Shown here: piece by piece, positions 46,501-55,048 of the stretch | Layout of the letters: every line of letters begins with the position of its first letter | Position numbering within the stretch: position 1 is the stretch's first letter | Source: Martelella mediterranea | GTDB taxonomy: Bacteria > Pseudomonadota > Alphaproteobacteria > Rhizobiales > Rhizobiaceae | Length of the DNA: 64,000 nt | Direction of reading: 5' to 3' | Assembly: GCF_004342225.1 (NCBI RefSeq) | Contig: NZ_SMAR01000009.1 | Location: 62,001 to 126,000, forward strand | Translations under genes and position numbers: made by a program | The notes under the pieces: generated by a model | Told to the model about the DNA's origin: nothing | Database searches by the model: none | Seen by the model: the letters and a program-made list of their open reading frames with translations, nothing else

Positions 46501-47010
46501 GCTGAAACAGAAGCTCAGGCACTGGCGCGCGATTGGGTGGCGCTGAGGCTGGCAGACCGGCTTCTGGGAGCAGCGGTTGAGCGATACCGGCAGAGCCGTG
46601 CGGACCCTGTTCTGGAAGCGGCAGCGGCACATTTTAAAACACTGACGCGTGGCGCTTTTACAGGCCTCGTCCAGCATTACGGCGCTGACGATGCCTTGAT
46701 CTTGTCGGCTCAGCGGGAAAGCGGTCATGAGGTGCCAGTCGATGGTTTGAGTGATGGCACGCGCGATCAGCTCTATCTGGCGCTCAGGCTGGCCTTTATT
46801 CAGGATTATGCCAGCCGAAACGAGCCTGCACCGCTGATCGTCGATGATATTTTTCAGACTTTCGATGACGCTCGCAGTGAATCAGGTCTTCAGGCGCTGG
46901 TGAACCTCAGTGAGGTCCAGACGATCCTGTTTACCCATGAGCGTAGTCTGGTGGAGATTGCTGAACGGACGCTTGGTCCGTCCGTCGATATCATCACCTT
47001 GAACGCGTGA
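43537..47010 (+). CDS. Rad50/SbcC-like AAA ATPase (YhaN family)
   Basis: A 1157-residue SMC-like ATPase. It begins MRFSSLDLIRYGHFSDKTIS with the Walker A GPNEAGKSS (32-40), has two long coiled-coil stretches rich in Glu, Arg and Leu (about 180-500 and 550-950), and ends with the signature DGLSDGTRDQLYLALRL and the Walker B APLIVDDIFQTFDD. I see no CxxC zinc hook between the coils, unlike Rad50/SbcC. It presumably works with the upstream nuclease on broken or structured DNA ends. An ATG at 43519, inside the nuclease gene, is an alternative start. It converges on the MgtC gene with 3 bases between. Confidence 0.88.
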   Translation: MRFSSLDLIRYGHFSDKTISFDATAGLHIIYGPNEAGKSSALSAFSDLLFGFPDRDVRFDFLHEAKDLRVGAKILRRDGDGLSFIRRKGRKNTLLAGEAKRDVPLNDDALSPFIGGLTRQVFERVFGLDSERLRSGADDMLADGGEIGQLLFSAASGLTGLKTVGDALSVEADQIYAPRKSQNRSFYQVIDRHEAARKAERQHELNASDWKNLLKEEREIKEALETLRQRQKKRQMRISDLQRLQQLRGLLTEMDHYALSLERFSDLEGLDDTIGERMQALRLKREELRASEAEKQKQLTSMQESIAALHVDEMLLKRRDDVARLRLETALYLQARERGPESKKRLGEITQALQVEAQSLGFDSVVDLEKYCPDKMLRASIQELLEEGRELRRDEKLAGEALLESRETLERAQQQIKGERPIEPSPLRRRFDALRPDITAQADAEHLLAEIDHAERQLADDAAALRPPIRDMLSLSLAALPGLEEIKRGHEVISAALQRLQEAETTRAKYEDDLTALENALADDDHGAALPTRDDIRAVRHHRDSLWSSIEAHLGQPLEGWPERWDRAFHSALTKADDLSDRALSEAEAVARRTDSLARLEALKAKCAEAENMVAIRKEELNKAETAFSTLFAEVEIKPAEPDEMVEWRRSVESLIERRSDLVASKKRLDVLSEKRLPLQKSLLSLAEAGGVQADPTMSVAALARFVEAEIDRLSERWENARDQEARLSAAAQNVSRCEKTIERLSEHNRAFSARLASRLKQAGLSGETALAAIAAALETWSKVPDLVQKRETLRQTISTDEALIEAFEASVSELVGALVPDLTGQAPENALEVLEREISRHAERYTRRQGLTERETVLKHDLNKTKKDIENIEIDFTEVIKKLPESVDAQTLPERLSARSDLRESLQESRRRFRESSDGADEDGVRAMAGELDQVACRLEIEALSADEREDATVLETLLERRMACRQKKEALETGESAEKAAFDRQSAETEAQALARDWVALRLADRLLGAAVERYRQSRADPVLEAAAAHFKTLTRGAFTGLVQHYGADDALILSAQRESGHEVPVDGLSDGTRDQLYLALRLAFIQDYASRNEPAPLIVDDIFQTFDDARSESGLQALVNLSEVQTILFTHERSLVEIAERTLGPSVDIITLNA

Positions 47011-47013
47011 GGG

Positions 47014-47556
47014 TCACTCTGCATCGGGACTTTGATCCGGCTTTTCACCCGACTTGTTGCGGGGACTGATGCGCGTTTTGGCTTCAAGCTTCTGCAAGAG
47101 AAACAGAACAAAAAGGCCAAGGAGAGAACCGAATATCCCAAGGCTCCAAAGGCCAAGTCCAATGGTGAGGCCAACTGCGCCGGAAAACCAGAGGCCAGCC
47201 CCGGTCGTCAGACCTTTGACTGTGCCTTTCTGAAAGAAAACGATTCCTGCGGCGAGAAATGCAACGCCCTCTGTGATCGCCTGAATGACACGTGTTGGAT
47301 CGACCCGTAATACGTTGCTGTCATCAGGCATCAGCTCCGGCACTTGTGTCGAGACAATCACGAAGAGTGCTGCTGCGAGGCTGACAAGGATATGCGTGCG
47401 TAACCCGGCAGAGTGATGGCGCATTTCGCGTTCGAGGCCAATCAGACCGCCGAAGAGAGACGCCCCGATCAGGCGGGCGAACAGAACCCAGTGGTCGGGC
47501 GATGTCTGATTATGAAAGTCGGCAAGAATGGCCTGCATGAACCGGTGGTCCTTCAT
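47014..47556 (-). CDS. MgtC/SapB-family inner-membrane protein
   Basis: A 180-residue protein with four to five membrane segments: ARLIGASLFGGLIGLEREM (with the conserved Arg and Glu), SAGLRTHILVSLAAALFVI, GVAFLAAGIVFFQKGTVKGLTTGAGLW. MgtC proteins help intracellular pathogens such as Salmonella and Brucella grow at low Mg2+ and in macrophages by modulating ATP synthase or phosphate uptake. It lacks the long C-terminal ACT-like domain of Salmonella MgtC. ATG 47538 (AAGGA upstream) is an alternative start. The presence of the gene alone does not show virulence. Confidence 0.87.
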   Translation of the reverse strand: MKDHRFMQAILADFHNQTSPDHWVLFARLIGASLFGGLIGLEREMRHHSAGLRTHILVSLAAALFVIVSTQVPELMPDDSNVLRVDPTRVIQAITEGVAFLAAGIVFFQKGTVKGLTTGAGLWFSGAVGLTIGLGLWSLGIFGSLLGLFVLFLLQKLEAKTRISPRNKSGEKPDQSPDAE

Positions 47557-47678
47557 ATCTTTCGGGTGGCGCTTCAGGCCTCAATGCTGGTAGGGTACCA
47601 CTCGTTCCCGTTTCAGACATGGAGTTACCGGAGCCAGGCCTTCTTGGAAGATAAAAGGCCCGGCTGGCTTACAGTCAT

Positions 47679-48104
47679 TCAAAGCGCCGCTTTGATCCTA
47701 TCAGCATGAGCCTGCAGAATTTCGGCGTCTTCCATGCTGTCAGAGTGACGCTTCAGGTCGGCACCATCCATGCGCGGAATAATGTGGAAATGCAGATGGA
47801 ACACGGTTTGTCCGGCGGCCGGCTCATTAAACTGCGCGATGAAAACGCCATCGGCTTCAAAAGCCCTTTTGACGGCTTTCGCCAGTTTCTGAACGACAGG
47901 CATCGTCTTTGCCAGAACTTCAGGGTCAGCATCCAGCAGGTTGCGTGACGGCGCGCGCGGAATAACCAGAACATGGCCCGGCGCCTGCGGCATCACATCC
48001 ATGATCGCGACGACCTCATCGTCTTCATAAACACGGACAGAAGGGATCTCTCCGCGAAGGATTTTTGCAAAGATATTATCGTTTTCATAAACGACATCAG
48101 GCAT
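47679..48104 (-). CDS. HIT-family nucleotide-binding protein
   Basis: A 141-residue histidine-triad hydrolase/transferase, Hint-like. The motif QTVFHLHFHIIPR holds the H-x-H-x-H triad. Such proteins hydrolyse AMP-amidates and adenylated substrates; the physiological target is unknown. It is the last gene of the closely spaced minus-strand row ridA-gdpD-femAB-like-HIT (28 bases after the preceding gene). Confidence 0.92.
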   Translation of the reverse strand: MPDVVYENDNIFAKILRGEIPSVRVYEDDEVVAIMDVMPQAPGHVLVIPRAPSRNLLDADPEVLAKTMPVVQKLAKAVKRAFEADGVFIAQFNEPAAGQTVFHLHFHIIPRMDGADLKRHSDSMEDAEILQAHADRIKAAL

Positions 48105-48132
48105 AGATTTTATCCTTTTGAAATGATTTTAC

Positions 48133-49287
48133 TTATGCCTTCTTGAAAGGCGTATGGTCTGACAGAATTCCACTCATATACTCGACGTCTTCGCGCTCGT
48201 TTTCGAGGAAGTCGGAAACGGCATTTCGCAGGCCTTCATGCGCAATGTAATGGGCTGAATGCGTGGTAACCGGCACATATCCGCGTGCCAGCTTGTGCTC
48301 ACCCTGCGCACCTGCTTCCACACGCTTGAGGCCGCGCGCGATCGCGAAATCGATGGCCTGATGATAGCAGACTTCGAAATGCAGAAAACGATGGTCTTCG
48401 ATACACCCCCAGTGTCGTCCGAAAAGCGTATCCTGACCGATAAAGTTAATTGCACCTGCGATATACCGGCCTTCGCGGCTGGCCATAACCAGCAGAATGT
48501 CATCGGACATACGTTCGCCGATCAGGGAGTAGAACGCTCGGGTCAGATAGGGCCGCCCCCATTTGCGTGAGCCGGTGTCCATATAAAATGCGAAGAACTG
48601 GTCCCACACATCCTCTGTCAGGTCAGAACCTGTCAGCCAGTCGATCTCAATGCCGTTTTCAACCGCGGTTCTGCGCTCTTTTTTCAGAGCTTTGCGTTTT
48701 CTGGAGGCCAGCGTTTCCAGAAAGGCGGCATGGCTCTCATAGCCGTGATTGATGAAATGAAACTGCTGATCTGTCCGGTGTAGGTAACCGGCTCGGGAAA
48801 ATACCGTTACTTCATCTTCCGGAACGAAGGTTACGTGGGCAGACGAGACGCCGAGCTGGTCGTTCACAGCGATAAGGCCATCTGCCAGAATCTTTTGGAC
48901 GCTTTCACGGTCATAACCTTCTGCAACAAGAAGGTGCGGGCCTGTTGCCGGAGTGAACGGGATGGAGGCCTGAAGCTTGGGGTAATAGCGGCCACCAGCG
49001 CGTTCAAAGGCATCGGCCCACCCGAAATCAAAGACATATTCGCCCTGACTGTGATTCTTCAGGTAACATGGCAATGCGCCAATCAGGTCGCCACTATCGT
49101 TTTCCAGCAGCAGGTGGTGGCCCAGCCATCCGGTTTCGGCGGTGGCTGAGCCTGATTCTTCAAGAGCAGAGAGATAAGCGTGCGACAGGAACGGATTATA
49201 TCCGCCCGCATGCACAAGCCGCGCCCAGTTTTCCGGGGCGATGCTGGTAAAACTGTTTTCGACGCGGATGTGAAGATTATCGCTCAA
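48133..49287 (-). CDS. FemAB/GNAT-like acyltransferase (DUF482, 'peptidogalycan' family)
   Basis: A 384-residue protein of a widespread proteobacterial family with two tandem GNAT-like folds, similar to FemAB peptidyl transferases. Visible segments: NPFLSHAYLSALEESGSA near the N-terminus, SRKRKALKKERRTA in the middle and FEVCYHQAIDFAIARGLKRV and EAGAQGEHKLARGY near the C-terminus. The substrate is not established. It lies 12 bases after the GDPD gene, in the same transcript. Confidence 0.84.
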   Translation of the reverse strand: MSDNLHIRVENSFTSIAPENWARLVHAGGYNPFLSHAYLSALEESGSATAETGWLGHHLLLENDSGDLIGALPCYLKNHSQGEYVFDFGWADAFERAGGRYYPKLQASIPFTPATGPHLLVAEGYDRESVQKILADGLIAVNDQLGVSSAHVTFVPEDEVTVFSRAGYLHRTDQQFHFINHGYESHAAFLETLASRKRKALKKERRTAVENGIEIDWLTGSDLTEDVWDQFFAFYMDTGSRKWGRPYLTRAFYSLIGERMSDDILLVMASREGRYIAGAINFIGQDTLFGRHWGCIEDHRFLHFEVCYHQAIDFAIARGLKRVEAGAQGEHKLARGYVPVTTHSAHYIAHEGLRNAVSDFLENEREDVEYMSGILSDHTPFKKA

Positions 49288-49299
49288 ATTATGCTCGCA

Positions 49300-50013
49300 C
49301 TATTGGCGGGGGTCGAAGCCCTCGAATGTCATCTGATCCCCATACCGGTCACTGATTGCCCGTGCATCAGGATCGCGAACGGTCCATGTGATGATTGCTA
49401 TGCCATCTTTGCGCAGTCCGGCGATGAAATCATTATCAAGATGTTCGTAATAATATGAGATGAAATCAAGGCCGGCTGCAAGCGCGTCGCGATGACGCGT
49501 GAAGTCTTCTTCGTGATCGCCAAGCGCTGTCAGCCCAAGCGGGAAGGGAAGTTTCTCGCGCGTGAGATCCCGCATGATTTCGGCGTCGAAGCTCATGAGC
49601 GCCAGCGGTCCTTCATAGCCGCGAACTGCGGCTGCGACAGTGGGGACAAAGCGCGAATCCTGCTCAGCGCCGCGCTTAAGCTCGACGACCAGCGGAACGA
49701 TGCCCTTGCAGGTCTTCAGGACGTCGGAAAAGCGCGGAATGACTGCGCCGCTGTCACCCACGGTAATCGTATCAATCTCTTCTGCAGAAAGTGTTTCTAT
49801 TTCACCGTCACGGCCACAAAGTCGCTTGAGATCGTCGTCGTGAAATACAAATGGAACGCCATCTTTGGAAAGGCGAACATCGCATTCTATCGCGAAGCCA
49901 GCTTCAATGGCCCGTTCGAAGGCGGGGATCGTATTTTCCCAGACCATTTTATTCTGGTCGTGAAAGCCCCGGTGTGCAATCGGGGTTGCTGTCAGCCATG
50001 CTGGTGCCGGCAT
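49300..50013 (-). CDS. Glycerophosphodiester phosphodiesterase family protein
   Basis: A 237-residue GDPD-type TIM barrel, hydrolysing glycerophosphodiesters from phospholipid turnover to glycerol 3-phosphate and an alcohol. Catalytic motifs: AHRGFHD with WENTIPAFERA, and ECDVRLSKDGVPFVFHDDDL. There is no signal peptide, so it is cytosolic (UgpQ-like). Its ATG overlaps the ridA stop (TAATG), so translation is coupled. Confidence 0.92.
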   Translation of the reverse strand: MPAPAWLTATPIAHRGFHDQNKMVWENTIPAFERAIEAGFAIECDVRLSKDGVPFVFHDDDLKRLCGRDGEIETLSAEEIDTITVGDSGAVIPRFSDVLKTCKGIVPLVVELKRGAEQDSRFVPTVAAAVRGYEGPLALMSFDAEIMRDLTREKLPFPLGLTALGDHEEDFTRHRDALAAGLDFISYYYEHLDNDFIAGLRKDGIAIITWTVRDPDARAISDRYGDQMTFEGFDPRQ

Positions 50014-50480
50014 TATGCGATCTCCAGAATGGCATCGATTTCAACGGCTGCCCCCATTGGCAGGGCTGCCATGCCGACGGCTGCGCGGCTGTGTTTGCCT
50101 GCTTCCTGGAAAACTTCGGCCAGCAGATCGGACGCTCCGTTGATAACAAGGTGCTGATTTGTGAAGTCGGGTGTTGAAGAAACAAAGCCATTGATTCTGA
50201 GGACCTGGCGCACTCGGCTGAGATCACCGCCAAGAGCGGCTTTGGCCTGAGCAATGATATTGATGGCGCAAGCACGCGCGGCCTTCTGGCCGTCTTCAAG
50301 CGAAACACTGTCGCCGAGATGTCCGGTCGCGATGAGCTTGCCGCCTTCCATTGGCAACTGGCCGGAGATGTAAAGCAGATTGCCGGAAATCGTGTAGGAC
50401 ACATAATTTGCAGCCGGAGCCGATGCTTCCGGCAGAGTAATAGAAAGGGCTTCCAGGCGGGCGGTTATTTCAGCAGACAT
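50013..50480 (-). CDS. RidA-family protein
   Basis: A 155-residue YjgF/RidA trimeric enzyme; RidA deaminates reactive enamine/imine intermediates such as 2-aminoacrylate. The segments YTISGNLLYISGQLPM, LSRVRQVLRINGFVSS and GAAVEIDAILEIA are typical. The conserved Arg of active RidA would lie in the RVRQVLRINGFV region and the C-terminal VEIDA is kept. It is the first gene of the four-gene minus-strand unit and divergent from the EipB-like gene. Confidence 0.9.
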   Translation of the reverse strand: MSAEITARLEALSITLPEASAPAANYVSYTISGNLLYISGQLPMEGGKLIATGHLGDSVSLEDGQKAARACAINIIAQAKAALGGDLSRVRQVLRINGFVSSTPDFTNQHLVINGASDLLAEVFQEAGKHSRAAVGMAALPMGAAVEIDAILEIA

Positions 50481-50575
50481 GATGAAAAATCCTCAGGAAA
50501 GAAGTCGATGAATGGAATTGGCATAACACCGGCTTTTCTATACCATCAGCCGCGTATGCCAAGGGGGAGTTGTTC

Positions 50576-51391
50576 ATGCGAAAGGCGACGTTGACGAGTC
50601 TTATTTTGCTGACGTCAGTTTTGCCTGTATCTGCTACAGAACTGGCGTCTGGTACCGTGCTGGAAAAACTGAAGCCACACCGGGCTATTTACGACCTGTC
50701 GCTTGAATGGGCTTCGGCGCAGTCGGGTGTGGAATCGCTGGATGGGCGTTTCGTGTACGAGTTCACCGGAGGGGCATGCGCAGGGTATGAAACCGAGATG
50801 CGCATGGTTACCGATATCGGTAAGGAGGATGGCTCCGTCATAACCGACCAGACAACGTCTACGCTCGAGGCTCCATCCTCTGAAAGTTTCTCTTTTTCAA
50901 ATGTTTTGTTCTCAAACTATGAGCTTCAGACTGAAACCCAGGGTGAAGCCATGCGCACCGCTGACAGCGATCTCTCGTTGACGATTGATAATTCAGGTTC
51001 TGAAGAGCAGGCGCTAGCGCTGCAAAATGCCGAGTTTCCAACTGAATATATGGCGCATGTGATTGCTGCCGCGCAGTCGGGGAAGCGCGTCTATCAGGCC
51101 AATTCATTCGATGGCTCGGACACTTCCGTGATGTTGGCGCTGACCGTGATTGGAAAAGAGCTTGCCTCAGAAGACGATTTATCTGAGCCTGGGGCAGCGC
51201 GTTGGCCGATTACGACAGCCTATTACCCCATTGGAGATCATGCGGGCGACCAGCTTCCCGATTATTCGGTGTCAATGACGCTTTCCTCGCAGGGTGTCAG
51301 TCATGACATTCTGATGGATTTTGGTGATTTCCGGATTGCAGGGGCACTACAGACACTCGATTTTCTCAATGTGAGTGATTGCACCAATTAG
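50576..51391 (+). CDS. eipB: EipB-like periplasmic envelope integrity protein (DUF1849)
   Basis: A 271-residue precursor with a Sec signal peptide (MRKATLTSLILLTSVLPVSA, cleavage after about residue 20-22). It belongs to the DUF1849 family; Brucella EipB folds as a periplasmic beta-spiral, supports envelope integrity and has one conserved disulfide. Here there are exactly two Cys in the mature part, GGACAGYE near residue 67 and SDCTN at the C-terminus, matching that pattern. AAGGGGGAG stands 6 bases before the ATG at 50576. It precedes rpsB but is separated by 198 bases. Confidence 0.87.
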   Translation: MRKATLTSLILLTSVLPVSATELASGTVLEKLKPHRAIYDLSLEWASAQSGVESLDGRFVYEFTGGACAGYETEMRMVTDIGKEDGSVITDQTTSTLEAPSSESFSFSNVLFSNYELQTETQGEAMRTADSDLSLTIDNSGSEEQALALQNAEFPTEYMAHVIAAAQSGKRVYQANSFDGSDTSVMLALTVIGKELASEDDLSEPGAARWPITTAYYPIGDHAGDQLPDYSVSMTLSSQGVSHDILMDFGDFRIAGALQTLDFLNVSDCTN

Positions 51392-51589
51392 GGCGCTATT
51401 CAGCGGAGCTTTTTCGCGTTTAGACGCGACGGTGCTTGCATTTGCTGCTGAAACAGGGTATCGCCGCCGCATTCCACACGCAGACTTTGGGGTGTTCCGG
51501 GAGAAATCCGGATCGTTCCGCCGGTGTCAGGTATCTTTGGGTCCCTGTTCTACGGTCTGCGGAGGTTCAACCGGAAAAGGAGAAAAGGC

Positions 51590-52390
51590 ATGGCATTGCC
51601 CGACTTTACCATGCGCCAGCTGCTCGAAGCAGGCGTGCATTTTGGTCACCAGACCCACCGCTGGAACCCGAAGATGAAGCCTTACATCTTTGGCGACCGC
51701 AACAACATCCACATCATTGATCTGGCTCAGACTGTTCCGATGCTGCAGCGCGCTCTGCAGGTCGTTTCCGACACTGTTGCCCGCAATGGTCGCGTTCTGA
51801 TGGTTGGCACGAAGCGTCAGGCTTCTGAAATTGTTGCCGATACGGCTGAACGTTCGGCGCAGTATTACGTTAACGCGCGCTGGCTTGGCGGTATGCTGAC
51901 CAACTGGCGTACGATTTCGAACTCGATCCAGCGTCTTCGCAAGCTTGATGAAATCCTTGCCAATGAAGCGCAGGGCTTTACCAAGAAAGAGCGCCTGAAC
52001 CTTGATCGTGAACGTGAAAAGCTTCACCGTGCACTCGGCGGTATTCGCGATATGGGCGGCGTTCCGGACCTGATTGTGATTATCGACACGAACAAGGAAA
52101 AGATCGCAATCGAAGAAGCGCGCCGTCTGGGTATCCCGGTCGTTGCGATCGTCGATTCGAACTGCGATCCGGATGAAGTCGATTATCCGATCCCCGGCAA
52201 TGACGATGCATCGCGCGCAATCGCACTTTACTGCGATCTGATTTCGCGTGCTGCCATTGATGGTATTGCACGTCAGCAGAGCGCTGCAGGTATCGATCTT
52301 GGTGCGATCTCCGAGAGCCCGGCTGAGCCGGCTCTTGATGAAGAAGCACCTGCTGCTGAAGAAGCAAGCTCCGACAAGCCGGCTGAGTAA
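51590..52390 (+). CDS. rpsB: 30S ribosomal protein S2
   Basis: Essential small-subunit protein. The 266-residue protein starts [20 protein letters not shown] and contains the S2 signatures [13 protein letters not shown] and [24 protein letters not shown]. The alanine/glutamate-rich C-terminal extension (after about residue 235) is common in alphaproteobacteria. AAAAGGAGAAAAGGC precedes the ATG. It heads the conserved rpsB-tsf-pyrH-frr order. The 198-bp leader may carry S2 autoregulation but I see no clear motif. Confidence 0.97.
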   Translation: MALPDFTMRQLLEAGVHFGHQTHRWNPKMKPYIFGDRNNIHIIDLAQTVPMLQRALQVVSDTVARNGRVLMVGTKRQASEIVADTAERSAQYYVNARWLGGMLTNWRTISNSIQRLRKLDEILANEAQGFTKKERLNLDREREKLHRALGGIRDMGGVPDLIVIIDTNKEKIAIEEARRLGIPVVAIVDSNCDPDEVDYPIPGNDDASRAIALYCDLISRAAIDGIARQQSAAGIDLGAISESPAEPALDEEAPAAEEASSDKPAE

Positions 52391-52401
52391 AGCTGGCGAT
52401 T

Positions 52402-52428
52402 TAAGAGCTGGACCTGGTCTGGCTCTTA
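52402..52428 (+). other. Hairpin in the rpsB-tsf gap
   Basis: TAAGAGC and GCTCTTA form a 7-bp stem around a 13-base partly paired loop, 11 bases past the rpsB stop. No T run follows, so it is more likely an attenuator or RNA-processing hairpin than a full terminator. The rest of the 265-bp gap has no gene. Confidence 0.4.
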
Positions 52429-52655
52429 CTTTCGGGAATTCAAGTTTTGGGAATCGCGTTCAGCGCGCTTCCACTTTGGCAACCTGTCGCAAAGGCGAGG
52501 TTGTTCTTTTGGATTGATAGATGAAGTAGACTGTGTCGCGGCTTTAGCGGCAGTTGGTTTTTTCATCACTCTGTCATACTTACGGGTACAGTTTGTTGCC
52601 CAAACCGACGCGACCGGGGACGGGCGTCGCCATCAAAATGGATAAGAGGCAAGTT

Positions 52656-53582
52656 ATGAGCACGATCACGGCTGCAATGGTTAAAGAACTGCGCGAAATG
52701 AGCGGCGCAGGCATGATGGATTGCAAAAAGGCACTGGCTGAGACCGATGGCGACATGGAAGCCGCAATCGACTGGCTGCGTGCCAAGGGTATTGCTAAAG
52801 CCGACAAGAAGTCCGGCCGCACAGCCGCTGAAGGCCTGATCGGCATTGCTGACTCCGGCAATGAAGCTGTTGTCGTTGAAGTTAACTCCGAAACCGACTT
52901 TGTTGCCCGCAATGATGCGTTCCAGGAGCTGGTTTCCGGTATTGCCGAAGTTGCTCTTTCGACAGACGGATCGGTCGAGAAAATCGCGGCTGCAAACTAT
53001 CCGAAGACCGGAAAAAGCGTTGAAGACAGCATCAAGGATGCCATCGGCACGATTGGTGAAAACATGACGCTGCGTCGCGCAGCCAAGCTTTCTGTCGGTA
53101 ACGGCGTTGTTGCATCCTACATTCATAACGCTGCTGCTGAAGGTCTCGGCAAGCTGGGTGTTCTCGTCGCTCTGGAATCGGACGGTGACAAGGAAGCTCT
53201 GAAGGCCATTGGCCGTCAGGTTGCCATGCACGTTGCTGCAACGAGCCCACTGGCCGTGCGCGCGGAAGAGGTGGACTCAGCTGTTGCTGATCGCGAACGT
53301 GCTGTTTTCCTTGAGCAGGCCAAAGAATCCGGTAAGCCGGCTAACATTGCTGAGAAAATGGTCGAAGGCCGTATGCGCAAGTTCTTCCAGGAAGTTGCCC
53401 TTCTTTCTCAGGCTTTCGTCATCAACCCCGACCTGACTGTCGAGGAAGCTGTTAAGGAAGCTGAAAAAGAAGCAGGCGCACCGATCAAGGTCGTCTCGAT
53501 TGCCCGTCTCGCACTTGGTGAAGGTGTTGAGAAGGAAGAAGAAGACTTCGCAGCTGAGGTCGCAGCGACAGCTAAGGGGTAA
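52656..53582 (+). CDS. tsf: Elongation factor Ts
   Basis: Guanine-nucleotide exchange factor for EF-Tu. The 308-residue protein has the UBA-like N-terminal domain ([40 protein letters not shown]) containing the family signature, followed by the two core subdomains ([29 protein letters not shown]). AAGAGG precedes the ATG at 52656. Longer frames into the gap lack homology. Confidence 0.97.
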   Translation: MSTITAAMVKELREMSGAGMMDCKKALAETDGDMEAAIDWLRAKGIAKADKKSGRTAAEGLIGIADSGNEAVVVEVNSETDFVARNDAFQELVSGIAEVALSTDGSVEKIAAANYPKTGKSVEDSIKDAIGTIGENMTLRRAAKLSVGNGVVASYIHNAAAEGLGKLGVLVALESDGDKEALKAIGRQVAMHVAATSPLAVRAEEVDSAVADRERAVFLEQAKESGKPANIAEKMVEGRMRKFFQEVALLSQAFVINPDLTVEEAVKEAEKEAGAPIKVVSIARLALGEGVEKEEEDFAAEVAATAKG

Positions 53583-53608
53583 CCCCGTTTAGCGATTGAA
53601 ATTTTGGG

Positions 53609-53634
53609 GGGCGCCGCGTGACATTGCGGCGCCC
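53609..53634 (+). terminator. Terminator-like hairpin after tsf
   Basis: GGGCGCCGC/GCGGCGCCC, a perfect 9-bp stem with an 8-base loop, 27 bases past the tsf stop. Only TTCG follows, so it is probably leaky and lets some transcription into pyrH. Confidence 0.55.
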
Positions 53635-53676
53635 TTCGTGTATCCGGATTTTACTTTTTAGTTGGAGTTTAGGGCT

Positions 53677-54396
53677 TTGGACAAACCGGTTTACAAGCGT
53701 GTCTTGTTAAAAGTTTCGGGCGAAGCGCTGATGGGCGATCAGGGTTTTGGCATCGATGTCAACGTCGCTGATCGTATCGCGTCTGATATCGCTGAGGTTC
53801 GCGCTTTGGGCGTTGAAGTCGGGATTGTCGTCGGTGGCGGCAATATTTTCCGTGGTGTTGCGGTTGCTTCCAAGGGTGGCGAGCGTGTCACCGGCGATCA
53901 CATGGGGATGCTCGGCACTGTCATCAATGCGCTGGCGCTGGCCACTTCCTTGCGCAAGATGCAAGTTGAAACCGTTGTTCTTTCTGCGATTGCAATGCCT
54001 GAGATCTGTGAATCGTTTTCTCAGCGCGCAACCCGCGGGCATCTGGACGCAGGCCGTGTCGTGATTTTTGCCGGTGGGACTGGCAATCCGTTCTTCACGA
54101 CAGATTCGGCAGCAGCCCTTCGTGCGGCTGAGATGGGGGCTGAGGCGATCTTTAAAGGGACGCAGGTTGATGGAATTTATTCTGCGGATCCGAAAAAGCA
54201 TCTGGACGCCGAGCGTTATGACCATCTGACCCACCAGGAAGTCCTTGCCCGTGGGCTTCAGGTCATGGATGTTGCGGCGGTCGCTGTTGCCCGCGAAAAC
54301 AGTATTCCGATTATCGTGTTTTCGATTCACGATCGCGGCGGCTTTGGCCAGATTATGTCTGGTGGTGGTCGCAAGACAATTGTGACAGAATCCTGA
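53677..54396 (+). CDS. pyrH: UMP kinase
   Basis: Hexameric bacterial UMP kinase making UDP from UMP. The 239-residue protein has VLLKVSGEALMG, VVGGGNIFRG, GDHMGMLGTVINALAL and FFTTDSAAALRAAEM. The start is TTG at 53677 (MDKPVYKRVLLKVSG), chosen because it gives the family's usual N-terminus and AGGG lies just upstream; an earlier TTG at 53662 would add only five residues. Confidence 0.95.
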   Translation: MDKPVYKRVLLKVSGEALMGDQGFGIDVNVADRIASDIAEVRALGVEVGIVVGGGNIFRGVAVASKGGERVTGDHMGMLGTVINALALATSLRKMQVETVVLSAIAMPEICESFSQRATRGHLDAGRVVIFAGGTGNPFFTTDSAAALRAAEMGAEAIFKGTQVDGIYSADPKKHLDAERYDHLTHQEVLARGLQVMDVAAVAVARENSIPIIVFSIHDRGGFGQIMSGGGRKTIVTES

Positions 54397-54450
54397 ATGA
54401 GTGATGATATGCGAGCCTCAAAAAAACTGGTTCGTGTGAGGAGATAAACA

Positions 54451-55011
54451 ATGAGTGATGCGAGCGATCTAAGCGATATCAAACGCCGGATGGAAGCCTC
54501 TGTGAATGCCTTTGTCGGTGACGTATCGTCTCTTCGAACGGGCCGTGCTTCGGCTAATATTCTCGATCCGGTTTATGTAGAAGCCTATGGTTCTAAGGTT
54601 CCGTTGAACCAGGTCGCCAATATCACCGTTCCTGAGCCGCGCATGCTCTCGGTAAACGTTTGGGACAAGTCGATGGTTGCTGCTGTTGATCGTGCCATTC
54701 GCGAATCGCACCTCGGTCTTAATCCAATTATGGACGGTCAGACACTGCGCATTCCACTACCGGAACTGAATGAGGAACGCCGCAGGTCTCTGGTCAAGGT
54801 TGCCCATGAGTATGCGGAGAAAGCGCGCATTGCGATTCGTCATGTACGGCGTGATGGCATGGACGAACTGAAAAAGGCGGAAAAGAGCGGTGACATCAGT
54901 CAGGATGATAGCCACAGCCTATCGGATGATGTTCAAAAGCTGACGGATGACTCAATTTCGCGTGTCGACGACTTGCTTGCTGATAAGGAAAAGGAAATCA
55001 TGCAGGTTTGA
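54451..55011 (+). CDS. frr: Ribosome recycling factor
   Basis: Splits post-termination ribosomes with EF-G. The 186-residue protein is of standard length (185 in E. coli), with the N-terminal helix [39 protein letters not shown] and [32 protein letters not shown] precedes the ATG. Confidence 0.97.
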   Translation: MSDASDLSDIKRRMEASVNAFVGDVSSLRTGRASANILDPVYVEAYGSKVPLNQVANITVPEPRMLSVNVWDKSMVAAVDRAIRESHLGLNPIMDGQTLRIPLPELNEERRRSLVKVAHEYAEKARIAIRHVRRDGMDELKKAEKSGDISQDDSHSLSDDVQKLTDDSISRVDDLLADKEKEIMQV

Positions 55012-55048
55012 CGTTATTGCGTTCACTGACCTGAAATTGAGTATCGAT

